A stretch of DNA of 64,000 nt from AC-32 sp963704005 (GTDB taxonomy: Bacteria; Actinomycetota; Thermoleophilia; Gaiellales; Gaiellaceae): the NCBI GenBank assembly GCA_963704005.1, contig CAVPGJ010000001.1, positions 744,001 through 808,000 on the forward strand, in the 5' to 3' direction. Shown one piece after another: positions 1-9,055 of the stretch. Every line of letters starts with the position of its first letter. Position 1 is the stretch's first letter. Both the position numbers and the translations under genes were made by a program. Below the pieces are notes generated by a model, which saw nothing but the letters and a program-made list of their open reading frames with translations, was not told the DNA's origin and searched no databases.

Positions 1-973
1 AGGCGCCGCTCGTCGCCGAGGCCGAGCGCCGCGGTGTTCCGATCTGGAGCGAGGTCGAGCTCGGCTACCGCCTGATCGAGCCGAAGCTGATCGGCGTCAC
101 CGGCACGAACGGGAAGACGACCACCTGCGAGCTGCTGGGGGCGATGACGGGCGCGCCGGTCGCGGGCAACGTCGGCCGCGCGCTGACCGAGCTGGACGGG
201 CAGGTCGAGCCCGGCGCCTGGGTCGTCTGCGAGCTCTCGAGCTTCCAGCTAGAGGACGTGCACGAGCTCGCCTGCGAGATCGCCGTGCTACTCAACGTCG
301 AGCCCGACCATCTCGACCGCCACGGCTCCTTCGAGGCCTACCGCGACGCGAAGCTGCGGATCTTCGAGCGGGCCCGGACGAAGATCGTCCCGCGCGGGCT
401 CGGGCTGGAGGGGATCGAGTTCTCCGCGGACGACCCGCTGCCCGCCGAGCCGCTCATCCGCGGCGCCCACAACCGTGAGAACGCCGCGGCCGCCACCGCC
501 GCCGCCCGGGCGGCAGGCACGCGCGACGACCAGATCGCCGAGGCCCTGCGCACGTTCCCCGGCGTGCCGCACCGGCTCGAGCTCGTCGCCGAGGTGGGCG
601 GCGTCCGTTACGTCAACGACTCGAAGGCGACGAATGTCGCCGCCGCGCTGCGGGCATTGGCCGCCTACGAGGACGAGCCCGTGCACCTGATCCTCGGCGG
701 CTCGCGCAAAGGCGAGGACTTCGCGCCGCTCGCCGCCGCGATCGGGCCGAACGTCAAGAGCGTCCACCTGATCGGCGAGACGGCGGAAGAGCTCGCCGCC
801 GCGATCGAGCAGGCGCGGACCGACGGAGACCTGGCAAGCGCGCTGGCCGCGATCGAGGCCGAGCCGGGCGACGTCGTCCTCCTCGCGCCGGCCTGCGCGA
901 GCTACGACCAGTACCGCGACTTCGAGGCTCGCGGCGAGGAGTTCAGGAGGCTGGTGCAGAACCTGTCCGGTGA
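1..973 (+). CDS. murD: UDP-N-acetylmuramoylalanine-D-glutamate ligase MurD (5' partial, frameshifted 3' end)
   Basis: MurD adds D-glutamate to UDP-MurNAc-L-Ala in cytoplasmic peptidoglycan precursor synthesis. The reading frame is open from base 3. The N-terminal domain is mostly off the left edge. The Mur ligase ATP loop GTNGKTTT is seen near bases 99-122, followed by the central domain (CELSSFQL, LNVEPDHLDRHGS) and the C-terminal domain (YVNDSKATN, LILGGSRKGEDF, LLAPACASYDQ). The natural end (EEFRRLVQNL) runs on without a stop into ftsW. One added G near 970 would bring the TGA at 971-973 into frame and create the GTGA overlap with ftsW that suits this operon, so a one-base deletion is likely. 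Family assignment is firm; the exact end is inferred. Confidence 0.93.
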
Positions 974-2202
974 AGCGGAAGAGCATCGATGCCAGCATCC
1001 TGACGCTGGTCACGCTGGCGCTGGTCGCGTTCGGCCTGGTGATGGTCTACAGCGCAACCTCGGCCTCGGCGGCGCTGGACAACGGCGACCCGGCCTACTT
1101 CCTCAAGCGCCAGGCGGGCTACGCCCTCCTCGGCCTCGTTCTGCTGGTCGCAGCCTCGCGGGCCGATTACCGCCTGCTCCGCGGGCTCGCGCCGGTGCTC
1201 GTCGTCTCCAGCCTGGTGCTCCTGCTGGGCGTGCTCGTGGCCGGGCAGGCGGTGAACGGCGCGCGCCGCTGGATCTCGGTTGGCCCGGCGGTCTTCCAGC
1301 CCTCGGAGCTGGCGAAGCTCGCGCTAGCGGTCTGGGCCGCCTCGTACCTGAGCCGCAAGCGACCGCCGCAGACGCTCAAGCAGCTCTGGCGCCCCGTCGG
1401 CCTGCTGACCACCGTCTTCTGCGTCCTGCTCCTGGCCGAGCCCGACCTCGGGACGGCGATCGCGATCCTGCTGATGCTCGCCGCGATGCTGCTCGTCGCC
1501 GGCACGCCGGTCCGCGTCCTCGGCGCCGGGCTCGGGATCGCCGCGGCGGTCAGCATGGCCGCGGTCTGGTTCGAGCCCTACCGGCGTGCGCGCCTGTTCA
1601 GCTTCATCGACCCGTGGCGCGACGCGCACGGCGCCGGCTACCAGACCGTGCAGGCGATCATCGGCCTCGGCTCAGGCGGAATCTTCGGGCGCGGCCTCGG
1701 CCAGAGCGTCGCCAAGCTGAACTTCCTCCCCGAGGCGCACACCGACATGATCTTCGCGATCATCGGCGAGGAGCTCGGGCTCGTCGGCGCGACCGCCCTG
1801 GTCGCGGCCTACGCGGCGTTCGCCTACGCGGGCCTGCGGATCGCGCTGACCTGCCGCGACCCCTTCGGCAAGCGGCTCGCGGCTGGCCTGACCGTGCTCG
1901 TCTGCGGCCAGGCGTCGATCAACCTCGCGGCCGTGATGGGCCTCGCGCCGCTGACGGGGATTCCGCTGCCGTTCGTCTCGTACGGCGGCTCGAGCCTCGT
2001 GGTGGCGCTCGTCTCGGTCGGGATCCTCCTTAACATCGCAGGCAATGCCGGAGCACAACGCGCCAGCGTGCCTGATCGCAGCCGGGGGGACGGCCGGCCA
2101 CGTGCTGCCCGCGCTCGCAGTGGCGGAGGTGCTCAGCGCCCGCGGCGCGCGAGTGACGTTCGCCGGGTCGCCGGGTCGCGCCGAGGCGCGGCTCGTTCCT
2201 GA
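970..2202 (+). CDS. ftsW: FtsW-type SEDS peptidoglycan glycosyltransferase
   Basis: SEDS-family polytopic membrane protein that polymerises lipid II at the division septum, partnered by a class B PBP. About ten hydrophobic segments are visible. Family landmarks are VNGARRWISVG, QPSELAKLALAVW, the AEPDLGTA loop, GLGSGGIFGRGLGQS, LPEAHTDMIFAIIGEELGL and the C-terminal GIPLPFVSYGGSS. The GTG start overlaps the restored murD stop. The last 50 or so residues after LLNIA are Arg/Ala-rich and lie in a shadow frame of murG, giving an unusually long 158-bp overlap. The real protein may end near 2050, with an indel hiding its stop. It could be a RodA paralogue, but position in the dcw cluster favours FtsW. 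Confidence 0.92.
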   Translation: MKRKSIDASILTLVTLALVAFGLVMVYSATSASAALDNGDPAYFLKRQAGYALLGLVLLVAASRADYRLLRGLAPVLVVSSLVLLLGVLVAGQAVNGARRWISVGPAVFQPSELAKLALAVWAASYLSRKRPPQTLKQLWRPVGLLTTVFCVLLLAEPDLGTAIAILLMLAAMLLVAGTPVRVLGAGLGIAAAVSMAAVWFEPYRRARLFSFIDPWRDAHGAGYQTVQAIIGLGSGGIFGRGLGQSVAKLNFLPEAHTDMIFAIIGEELGLVGATALVAAYAAFAYAGLRIALTCRDPFGKRLAAGLTVLVCGQASINLAAVMGLAPLTGIPLPFVSYGGSSLVVALVSVGILLNIAGNAGAQRASVPDRSRGDGRPRAARARSGGGAQRPRRASDVRRVAGSRRGAARS

Positions 2203-3115
2203 CGCGGGCTACGAGCTCGACACCTTTCGCGTGAGCGGCCTGCCTCGTCGCCCGGGCCTGGCCCAGGCGCGCGCGGCGCTCCATGACCTCGCCGCGCCGG
2301 CGGCCTGCGACCGGATCCTGGCGCGACGGGAGCCGGACGTCGTGCTCGGCGGCGGCAGCTACGTCGGCGGCCCGATGGTGCTCGCGGCCGCCCGTCGCCG
2401 GATCCCGACGGCGTTGATGGAGGCCGACGCGCACCTCGGCCTCGCCAACCGGCTCGCGGCGCCTTTCGCCCGCCGCGTCTTCCTCGCGTTTCCGATTCCC
2501 GGTCGCGACGGAGAGAAGTACCGGGTGACCGGGCGGCCGATCCCGGCGCGCTCCCTGCCGCTGCCGCGCGAGGAGGCGCGCCGACTGCTCGAGCTGCCGG
2601 AGGAAGGGCCGCTGCTGCTCGTCTCGGGCGGCAGCCTGGGCGCGCGGGCCCTGAACGACCTCGTCGTCGAGAGCTTCGGTGCGGCGGGCCCGGCCGTCCT
2701 GCACCTCTGCGGGGAGGCCGAGCTCGACCGCCTGAGAGACCGGGTGAAACGGCCCGACTACCGTCTCGTCGCGTTCCTCGACGAGTACGGCGCGGCGCTC
2801 GGAGCGGCGGACCTGGTCCTCGCGCGCGCGGGTGGAGGCGTCTGGGAGCTCGCCGCGGCCGGCAAGCCGGCGATCCTCGTGCCGTACCCGCTCGCGACCG
2901 CCGACCACCAGACGAGGAACGCGCGCTACTTCCAGGCTGCAGGCGGCGCGATCCTCGTCCCTGAGACCCAGCTCGGCCGCGTGGCGGAGCTCGTGCGCTC
3001 CCTCCTCGACGACCCGCGCCGTCTCGAGGAGATGGGCGCGGCGATGCTACGGGTCGCGCGGCCGGAGGCGGCGGACGAGATCGCGGAGGAGCTGATCGCG
3101 CTTGCTCGAGGGTAG
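2045..3115 (+). CDS. murG: Undecaprenyl-PP-MurNAc-pentapeptide GlcNAc transferase MurG
   Basis: GT28 glycosyltransferase that makes lipid II from lipid I at the inner face of the membrane. It is 356 residues, the usual length. The N-terminal glycine loop is GGTAGHVLPALAVAE; other motifs are VVLGGGSYVGGPMV and ALMEADAHLGLANRLAAPFA. The C-terminal UDP-GlcNAc fold has LLVSGGSLGARALND, LARAGGGVWELAAAGKPAI and PYPLATADHQTRNA. The ATG start lies inside the ftsW tail, and the 3' end overlaps murC by 14 bp. The cognate acceptor pathway genes are its immediate neighbours. Confidence 0.96.
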   Translation: MPEHNAPACLIAAGGTAGHVLPALAVAEVLSARGARVTFAGSPGRAEARLVPDAGYELDTFRVSGLPRRPGLAQARAALHDLAAPAACDRILARREPDVVLGGGSYVGGPMVLAAARRRIPTALMEADAHLGLANRLAAPFARRVFLAFPIPGRDGEKYRVTGRPIPARSLPLPREEARRLLELPEEGPLLLVSGGSLGARALNDLVVESFGAAGPAVLHLCGEAELDRLRDRVKRPDYRLVAFLDEYGAALGAADLVLARAGGGVWELAAAGKPAILVPYPLATADHQTRNARYFQAAGGAILVPETQLGRVAELVRSLLDDPRRLEEMGAAMLRVARPEAADEIAEELIALARG

Positions 3116-4309
3116 GCGCTTCTGGTTCGTCGGGATCGGCGGCGCGGGCATGAGCGCGCTGGCGCTGGTGGCGAAGGAGTGGGGCGCGGAGGTCGGCGGC
3201 TCCGACCGGGCGCGGTCGTCGTACGTCGAGCGGCTCGAAGGCGCCGGCATTCCGGTGGCGATCGGCCACGACGCCGCCAACGTGCCCGAGGGCGCCGAGG
3301 TGATCGTCTCGAGCGCGATCGGGCCGGACAACCCCGAGGTCGCCGGCCGCGTGGTGCGCCGGCGTGGCGAGCTGCTGGCCGAGCTGGTCTCGCTGCGCCC
3401 CTCGATCGTGGTTGCGGGCGCGCACGGGAAGACGACGACCGCGGGCATGATCGCGTTCTGCCTCGACCAGCTGGACTGCGACCCGGCGTACCTGATCGGC
3501 GGCGAGATCCCGCAGCTCGGCGGCAACGCGCGCGCGGGCGAGGGCTGGCTGGTGGCCGAGGGCGACGAGTCGGACCGAACGCTCGAGCTGCTGCGGCCGC
3601 AGATCGCCGTGCTCACGAACGTCGAGCTCGACCACCACGCGACCTTCGCTTCCGAGGACGAGGTCCGCGAGCTGTTCGAGCGTTGGGTCGCGGCGGCGCC
3701 GGCGGCCGTTCGCGGCGACGAGCTCGACCCGTTCCCTTCGAGCTCGGCGTGCCGGGAAGGCACAACCGTCTGAACGCGGCCGCCGCGCTCGAGGCGCTGG
3801 AGCTGGCCGGCGTGCCCTGGGAGGCTGCCGAGGCCGTGCTGCCCGGGTTCCGCGGCGCGGGCCGGCGGTTCGAGCGGCGCGGCGAGGCGGGCGGCGTTCA
3901 GGTCTTCGACGACTACGGCCACCACCCGAGCGAGATCGCGGCGACGCTCGAGACCGCTCGCTCCGTGGTCGGGTCGGGCCGCGTCCTCGTCGTCTTCCAG
4001 CCACATCTCTTCTCGCGGACGCGCCACGTCGCCGCCGAGCTCGCCGCCTCGCTGGCCGCCGCCGACGCCGTCGCCGTGACCGAGGTCTATGCGGCGCGCG
4101 AGGAGCCGGTGGCGGGAGTCGACGGGAAGCTGGTCGTGGACGAGCTGCTCTCGCGCCGCCCCGGGATGCCCGTCGCTTGGACGCCCGCCCTCGAGGACGC
4201 TGCCCGTTTCCTCTCGAGGCGGGCGCGCCCGGGAGACCTCGTGCTCACGATCGGCGCCGGCGACGTCGAGCGCGTGGGCCCGCTGGTCCTCGAGGAGCTG
4301 GGCAGATGA
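3102..4309 (+). CDS. murC: UDP-N-acetylmuramate-L-alanine ligase MurC (one frameshift)
   Basis: ATP-dependent ligase adding L-Ala to UDP-MurNAc. It starts at TTG 3102 (MLEGRRFWFVGIGGAGMSA). The ATP loop AGAHGKTTTAGM, then EGDESDRTLELL and LTNVELDHHATF, are in the first frame. From about 3735 homology continues one frame over (PFELGVPGRHNRLNAAAALEAL, FDDYGHHPSEIAATLE, VVFQPHLFSRTRH). The shift fits one missing C in the run at 3734-3736. The segment between central and C-terminal domains is short compared with classical MurC; I recall similar compact forms in Thermoleophilia. The stop forms ATGA with murB. An essential enzyme would not tolerate the shift, so sequence error is likely. Confidence 0.93.
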
Positions 4310-5187
4310 AGGTCGAGGAGGGCGTCGCCCTCTCGCGCTTCACGACCCTCGGCACGGGCGGCCCCGCCGCTGCCTTCGCCAGGCCGGAGACCCTCGACGA
4401 GCTGCAGGAGACGCTGGCCTGGGCGGCGGAGCACGAGCTCGCGGTCGCGGCCGTTGGGCTCGGCTCGAACCTGCTCGTCGCCGACGAGGGCTTCGACGGC
4501 CTGGTCGTCAAGCTGGCCGGCGGGCTGGCGACGGCCGAGACCGAGGGTGATCGGCTCCTGGCCGGCGGCGGCGCCGCGAACGCCGTCTGCCTGCACCGCG
4601 CGCGCGCGGCGGGGCTCGGCGGCTTCGAGTTCGCCTGCGCGATCCCGGGCACGGTCGGCGGCGGCGTCTGGATGAACGCCGGCGCCTACGGCAGCGACTG
4701 GGCTGCGATCCTCGAGCGGGCGCTGGTCGTCGACGCCGAGGGCTCACGCTGGCTCACGCCGGACGAGCTCGGGCTCAGCTATCGCCGCTCCGGGCTCAGG
4801 CGCGGCCAGGTCGTCGCGCGCGCCGAGTTCCGGCTCGCGCCGAAGCCGATTGACGAGATCAAGGCGACGATCGCCGAGCTCCAGGCGCTCCGCAAAGCGG
4901 CCCAGCCGACGAACAAGCGCACCTTCGGCAGCGTCTTCAAGAACCCCGAGCACGAGCTCAGCGCGGGGAGGATGCTCGAGGCCTGCGGGCTCAAGGGCCA
5001 CCGGATCGGCGGCGCGCAAATCTCGTCGCGGCACGCGAACTTCATCGAGAACGCGGACGGCGCCCGCTCCGAGGACGCGATCGCGCTGATTGCGGAAGCG
5101 CGCCGACGGGCGCTCGAGCAGTTCGGGGTCGAGCTCGAGCACGAGGTCGAGTTCCTCGGCCCACTCGAGCTTCCCCCGCTGCCGTAG
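4306..5187 (+). CDS. murB: UDP-N-acetylenolpyruvoylglucosamine reductase MurB
   Basis: FAD- and NADPH-dependent enzyme that reduces UDP-GlcNAc-enolpyruvate to UDP-MurNAc. The protein is 293 residues. The start is the ATG in the ATGA overlap with murC; the open frame extends further upstream, but the overlap and the sequence LSRFTTLGTGGPAAAF support this start. FAD-binding features are VGLGSNLLVADEGFDGLVVKL and FAC-AIPGTVGGGVWMNAGAYG. The substrate and reductase end has RRSGLRRGQVV, KRTFGSVFKNP, AGRMLEACGLKG and ISSRHANFIEN. It fits the shorter MurB type of Gram-positives. It is co-transcribed with murC. Confidence 0.95.
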   Translation: MKVEEGVALSRFTTLGTGGPAAAFARPETLDELQETLAWAAEHELAVAAVGLGSNLLVADEGFDGLVVKLAGGLATAETEGDRLLAGGGAANAVCLHRARAAGLGGFEFACAIPGTVGGGVWMNAGAYGSDWAAILERALVVDAEGSRWLTPDELGLSYRRSGLRRGQVVARAEFRLAPKPIDEIKATIAELQALRKAAQPTNKRTFGSVFKNPEHELSAGRMLEACGLKGHRIGGAQISSRHANFIENADGARSEDAIALIAEARRRALEQFGVELEHEVEFLGPLELPPLP

Positions 5188-5222
5188 GTAGGAGGCGCGC
5201 CCGAGGCGGCGAATCCCTCGCC

Positions 5223-6032
5223 GTGCCCGAGCGACGGCCTCAGCAGCGTGCCCGTGCAGCGGTGGTCCCGTTCCCGGCGGGAGCCGACCGCGCTGCCTTC
5301 GCGCGACTGCTCCCCTCGGGGCGCTCGCTGCTGATCGGCTTCGCGCTCGTCGCGGCGGCGGCGGGGCTCTATGCCCTCGCGCGCGAGACGCCGATGTTCG
5401 CACTGCAGCGGATCGAGGTGGAGGGCGCGTCACCGGCGGTCGCGTCTCACGTTCGCACTGCGCTCGCTCCGCTTGAAGGGACGAGTCTGCTTGCCCTCCA
5501 CCGTGCCGACATCGAGCGCCGGCTGGCGCCGCTCACCGACGTCGCCACGGCGAGCTACGACCGCGGCTTCCCGCACACCCTGCGCGTGACGGTCCGGGCA
5601 GAGCACGCGGTGGTTGTTGCGCGCCGTGGGGCCAAGGCCTGGCTCGTCTCGGGCGAAGGCCGCGTCATGGGCCCGGCCGCCACCGGCACGCGCCGCTCGC
5701 TGCCCCGCATCTGGCTGACCCAGTCCGGAGATCCCGAGGTCGGCGCGGCTCTGGTCGATCGCCAGGGCCTGCGGGCCGTGCGCGCCCTCGCGATCGCCCG
5801 TCGCTCCGGGTTCCGGACGCGCATCTGGAACGCGAAGGCACAGGCACACGAGCTGACCTTCCTGCTCGGTTCCGGGTTGCAGCTGCGGCTGGGGGACGTG
5901 CGCGCGGTTCGCCTCAAGCTGGCCGTGGCCACGGACGTGCTGCCGCAACTTCGCGGCGGGGGCTATACCTACCTCGACGTCAGTGTTCCCGGGCGGCCGG
6001 TTGCCGGCACGAACTCTCAACCCGCAAGTTGA
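5223..6032 (+). CDS. ftsQ: Cell division protein FtsQ/DivIB
   Basis: Bitopic division protein: a basic cytoplasmic N-terminus (residues 1-35), one membrane segment (about 38-57) and an extracytoplasmic POTRA-like domain starting at FALQRIEVEGASP. This is followed by a beta domain ending in YLDVSVPGRPVA. It recruits or stabilises the FtsL/FtsB and FtsW/FtsI complex. The start is GTG 5223 with TAGGAGG about 28 bases upstream, so the ribosome site is not ideally spaced. It lies between murB and ftsZ as in other Actinomycetota. Sequence similarity in this family is low, so the call rests on topology, POTRA onset and position. Confidence 0.88.
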   Translation: MPERRPQQRARAAVVPFPAGADRAAFARLLPSGRSLLIGFALVAAAAGLYALARETPMFALQRIEVEGASPAVASHVRTALAPLEGTSLLALHRADIERRLAPLTDVATASYDRGFPHTLRVTVRAEHAVVVARRGAKAWLVSGEGRVMGPAATGTRRSLPRIWLTQSGDPEVGAALVDRQGLRAVRALAIARRSGFRTRIWNAKAQAHELTFLLGSGLQLRLGDVRAVRLKLAVATDVLPQLRGGGYTYLDVSVPGRPVAGTNSQPAS

Positions 6033-6060
6033 GCCTTAGACTTTCGCGGCACGACCGCCG

Positions 6061-6089
6061 TTGACAGGCGCCTCGAGTAGGCGTACCCT
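6061..6089 (+). promoter_or_regulatory. Sigma-70-type promoter of ftsZ
   Basis: A perfect -35 TTGACA (6061-6066), a 17-bp spacer and a -10 TACCCT (6084-6089) lie between ftsQ and ftsZ. The predicted start of transcription is near 6096, about 50 bases before the ftsZ ATG. This also argues against TTG 6061 as a translation start. It would give ftsZ expression separate from the mur genes. Confidence 0.75.
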
Positions 6090-6144
6090 CCTGGACTCGG
6101 AAGATGTACCTTCCACTAGAGCTTCAGGTAGAGACGAGTTGAGG

Positions 6145-7229
6145 ATGAGAGATCAAGCGGGAAATTACCTGGCCCTGATCAAGGTTGTGGGCGTCGGCGG
6201 AGGCGGCTCGAACGCCGTCAACCGGATGGTCGACGCCGGCCTGGCCGGGGTCGAGTTCATCGCGATCAACACCGACGCCCAGGCGCTGCTGATGTGCGAT
6301 GCCGACGTCAAGATGCCGATCGGCTCCACGGAGACGCGCGGCCTCGGCGCCGGCGCCGACCCGTCGGTCGGGAAGGCCGCCGCCGAGGAGAGCCGCGACG
6401 AGCTGAAGGAGGCGCTCAAGGGCGCCGACATGATCTTCGTCACGGCCGGCGAGGGGGGAGGCACCGGCACCGGCGCCGCCCCGATCGTGGCACAGCTCGC
6501 GGACGAGCTCGGCGCGCTCTGCGTCGGGGTCGTCACCCGGCCGTTCGCGTTCGAGGGCCGCCGGCGGGCCGAGGTCGCCTCGCTCGGCGTCGAGGAGCTG
6601 CGCGACCACGTCGACACGCTGATCGTGATCGAGAACGACCGGCTGCTCCAGGTCGTCGACAAGCGGACGTCGATCGTCGACGCGTTCAAGCTGGCCGACG
6701 ACGTCCTGCGCCAGGGCGTCCAGGGGATCACCGATCTGATCACGATCCCTGGGCTCGTCAACCTCGACTTCGCCGACGTGCGCACGATCATGAACGAGGC
6801 CGGCTCGGCCCTGATGGGGATCGGGATCGCCTCCGGCGACGGCCGCGCGACCTCGGCCGCCCGCCAGGCCGTTTCGTCGCCGCTGCTCGAGTCGTCGCTC
6901 GAGGGCGCGACCGGAATCCTCCTGAACGTGACCGGCGGTCCGAACATCGGTCTCTTCGAGATCAATGAGGCCGCCGAGGTCGTCACCTCGGCGGCCGACC
7001 AGAACGCGAACGTGATCTTCGGCGCCGTCATCGACGATGCGCTCGGCGATGAGGTGCGCGTGACGGTGATCGCCACCGGCTTCGGGCCGTGCCCGGCTCG
7101 CGGCGCCGCCGCCGCACCGAGGAGCCCGCCGAGTCGCCGCGGGAGGAGGGCGCCCGCGAGGTCGCCGCCGACCGCTTCGAGGTCTCGGACGAGATCCTCG
7201 AGGTGCCCTCGTTCCTCCGCGACGGCTAA
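6145..7229 (+). CDS. ftsZ: Cell division GTPase FtsZ (frameshift before C-terminal tail)
   Basis: Tubulin-like GTPase forming the Z-ring. ATG 6145 (MRDQAGNYLALIKVVGVGGG) follows a GAG-rich ribosome site and lies downstream of the promoter. The GTP-binding motif GEGGGTGTGAAP, the NNNRMVD-like NAVNRMVDAG and the T7-loop region (DLITIPGLVNLDFADV) are intact. Near 7085-7100 homology moves one frame over, consistent with one missing base. The other frame gives an acidic linker and the conserved tail EILEVPSFLRDG, ending in TAA 7227-7229. That tail normally binds SepF and other anchors. The unshifted frame would instead run to 7299 with an Arg/Ser-rich nonsense end. Confidence 0.95.
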
Positions 7230-7568
7230 GCGTTCGACCCGCTCGTCGACGAGCCTTCGGCAGACAGGTTTAGAACCTGCTTGCTGCGGCTATGACTGAC
7301 TTGCTCTCTCGGGTCGGCCGCTGAGGTCGGCCCGCGATGGCCGGGTCCGGTGGCCCCGGCCTCGGTCTCGGCAAGAGCCGAAGCAGTCGCGGCTCCCCTT
7401 CTTGGACGAGATCTCGCTCGGCGCGGAGGTCTGCGCCTCAACTCGGTACTTCTCGGAGACCACGGAGCACTTCCCTCCATCGAGGCGCGTTGGAGGACCG
7501 CACGGGCGAAGCCCGCACGACCTCTTAACCGGCGCGGCCGAGGTCGGCGCCTTTAGCATCAGCGGCCG
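7230..7568. other. Gene-free interval between ftsZ and gcvT
   Basis: No convincing gene is seen. It holds a 15-base palindrome CAGGTT-TAG-AACCTG at 7264-7278, a GC-rich hairpin around 7340-7362, and a short dispersed palindromic repeat at 7498-7526. I looked for a glycine riboswitch before the gcv genes and could not recognise its conserved core. Small open frames here lack ribosome sites and homology. Confidence 0.5.
7498..7526 (+). repeat. Dispersed palindromic repeat, family B (copy 1)
   Basis: A 29-base segment built on the core GGGCGAAGCCC. It differs from the segment at 39486-39514 at only 2 of 29 positions. The flank that follows (GGCGC..GCC..GTCGGCGCCTT) is echoed at about 60090-60145. 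Probably a small REP/MITE-like unit; mechanism unknown. Confidence 0.6.
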
Positions 7569-8645
7569 ATGCAGACGTTGCTGCGCACACCGCTCTACGA
7601 CCGGCACGTCACGCTCGGCGCGAGGTTGGTTCCCTTCGCCGGCTGGGAGATGCCGGTGCAGTACGAGGGTGTGATCCCCGAGCACCTCGCGGTGCGGAAC
7701 GACTGCGGCGTCTTCGACGTCTCGCACATGGGGGAGCTCGAGGTCGAAGGCCCCCGCGCGCGCGAGCACCTGCAGGCGCTGCTGTCGAACGATCTCGACC
7801 GGATCGAGCCCGGGAAGGCGCAGTACACGCTCCTGACCAACGGCGACGGCGGGATCGTCGACGACCTGATCGTCTACGAGCCCGCACCGGATCGCTTCCT
7901 GCTGATCGTCAACGCGGCGAACCGGGAGACCGACCTCGCGTGGCTGCGTGACCACGAGCTGGACGGCGCCGAGCTCCGCGACGTCTCCGACGCGTACGCG
8001 CTCCTCGCCGTCCAGGGCCCGCGCTCGCTCGAGCGGCTTGGCTTGCCGGAGGCGCCCGCGTTCACGTTCGCCGATGGCGACATCGACGGCGTCGCGTGCG
8101 TCGTCAACCGGACCGGGTACACCGGCGAGCCAGGCGTCGAGCTGCTCGTTCCGGCCGAGAGCGCCGGCGAGCTGTGGGACCGCGTGCTCGAGCGCGGCGC
8201 AGTTCCCTGCGGGCTGGGGGCGCGCGACACGCTGCGGCTCGAGGTCTGCTACCCGTTGCACGGGAACGACATCGGGCCCGACACGGACGCGATTTCGGCA
8301 GGGCTCGGGTGGGTGTGCGCGCTCGACAAGGACTTCACCGGTGTGGCCGCCCTGCGTGCGATCAAGGACGAAGGCCCGACGCGGCGGCTCGCGGCGTTCG
8401 TGATGGAGGAGCGCGCGATCCCGCGTGAAGGGATGGCGATCCTCGCCGGCCGCGGCGAGCCGGTCGGCGCGGTGACCTCGGGGTCGCACTCGCCGATGCT
8501 GGAGCGCGGCATCGGGATGGGCTACGTGCCGACGGCGCTCGCGGCGCCGGGAACCGAGCTGACGATCGACGTGCGCGGCCGGCCGCGCCGAGGCCGAGTG
8601 GTCAAGAAGCCGATTTACCAACGAGAGGAGCGGAATGGCGGCTGA
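7569..8645 (+). CDS. gcvT: Glycine cleavage system aminomethyltransferase GcvT
   Basis: T-protein: transfers the methylene of the aminomethyl-lipoyl H-protein to tetrahydrofolate, releasing ammonia. It is 358 residues. Motifs are RHVTLGARLVPFAGWEMPVQY, VFDVSHMGE, the folate-site region GYTGEPGVELL, and the C-terminal barrel (LGARDTLRLEVCYPLHGND, TSGSHSPMLERGIGMGYVP). ATG 7569 is used. Its end overlaps gcvH by 11 bp, the first link of a coupled gcvT-gcvH-gcvPA-gcvPB run. Confidence 0.96.
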   Translation: MQTLLRTPLYDRHVTLGARLVPFAGWEMPVQYEGVIPEHLAVRNDCGVFDVSHMGELEVEGPRAREHLQALLSNDLDRIEPGKAQYTLLTNGDGGIVDDLIVYEPAPDRFLLIVNAANRETDLAWLRDHELDGAELRDVSDAYALLAVQGPRSLERLGLPEAPAFTFADGDIDGVACVVNRTGYTGEPGVELLVPAESAGELWDRVLERGAVPCGLGARDTLRLEVCYPLHGNDIGPDTDAISAGLGWVCALDKDFTGVAALRAIKDEGPTRRLAAFVMEERAIPREGMAILAGRGEPVGAVTSGSHSPMLERGIGMGYVPTALAAPGTELTIDVRGRPRRGRVVKKPIYQREERNGG

Positions 8646-9030
8646 GAGCTACCCGGACGACTTGCGCTACCACCACGAGCACGACTGGGCGCGCATCGAC
8701 GGGAACGAGGCGACGTTCGGGATCACCTGGTTCGCGCAGGACGCGCTCGGCGAGCTCGTGCACTACGAGGCGCCCGAGGCAGGGGCGAGCGTGGTGAAGG
8801 ACCAGACGTACGCCGAGGTCGAATCGGTGAAGGCCGTCTCGGACGTGATCGCGCCGCTCTCGGGCGAGATCCTCGAGGTCAACGGAGCAGTCGCCGACGC
8901 GCCGGAGACGGTCAACGCCGATCCCTACGGGGAAGGTTGGCTGGTGCGCGTGCGCCTGACCGACCCCGGCGAGGTCGATTCGCTGCTGGACGCCGACGAC
9001 TACCGCCGCCACCTGGCCGAACAGGGATGA
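8635..9030 (+). CDS. gcvH: Glycine cleavage system H protein GcvH
   Basis: Lipoyl carrier that shuttles the aminomethyl group between P-, T- and L-proteins. It is 131 residues, typical for the family. The lipoylated Lys is in EVESVKAVSDV (about residue 64). YHHEHDWARIDGNEATFGITWFAQ at the start and GEGWLVRVRL near the end are H-protein signatures. GAGAGG precedes the ATG. No lipoate ligase or dihydrolipoyl dehydrogenase is in the window, so those functions must lie elsewhere. Confidence 0.96.
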   Translation: MAAESYPDDLRYHHEHDWARIDGNEATFGITWFAQDALGELVHYEAPEAGASVVKDQTYAEVESVKAVSDVIAPLSGEILEVNGAVADAPETVNADPYGEGWLVRVRLTDPGEVDSLLDADDYRRHLAEQG

Positions 9031-9055
9031 CCGCCGCCGTGCAGCTCGACCGCTC

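Noticed and set aside
144..2033. Single long open frame of 629 codons joining murD to sequence under ftsW
   Set aside because: Only the first 275 or so residues are MurD; the rest is an Arg/Ala/Pro-rich shadow of ftsW kept open by high GC after loss of the murD stop.
6061..6144. TTG 6061 as the ftsZ start
   Set aside because: It coincides with a perfect -35 hexamer followed by a -10 at 17 bp; ATG 6145 has a ribosome site and fits the family N-terminus.
7290..7568. Glycine riboswitch or small gene before gcvT
   Set aside because: The conserved riboswitch core could not be recognised, and the small frames lack ribosome sites or family features.
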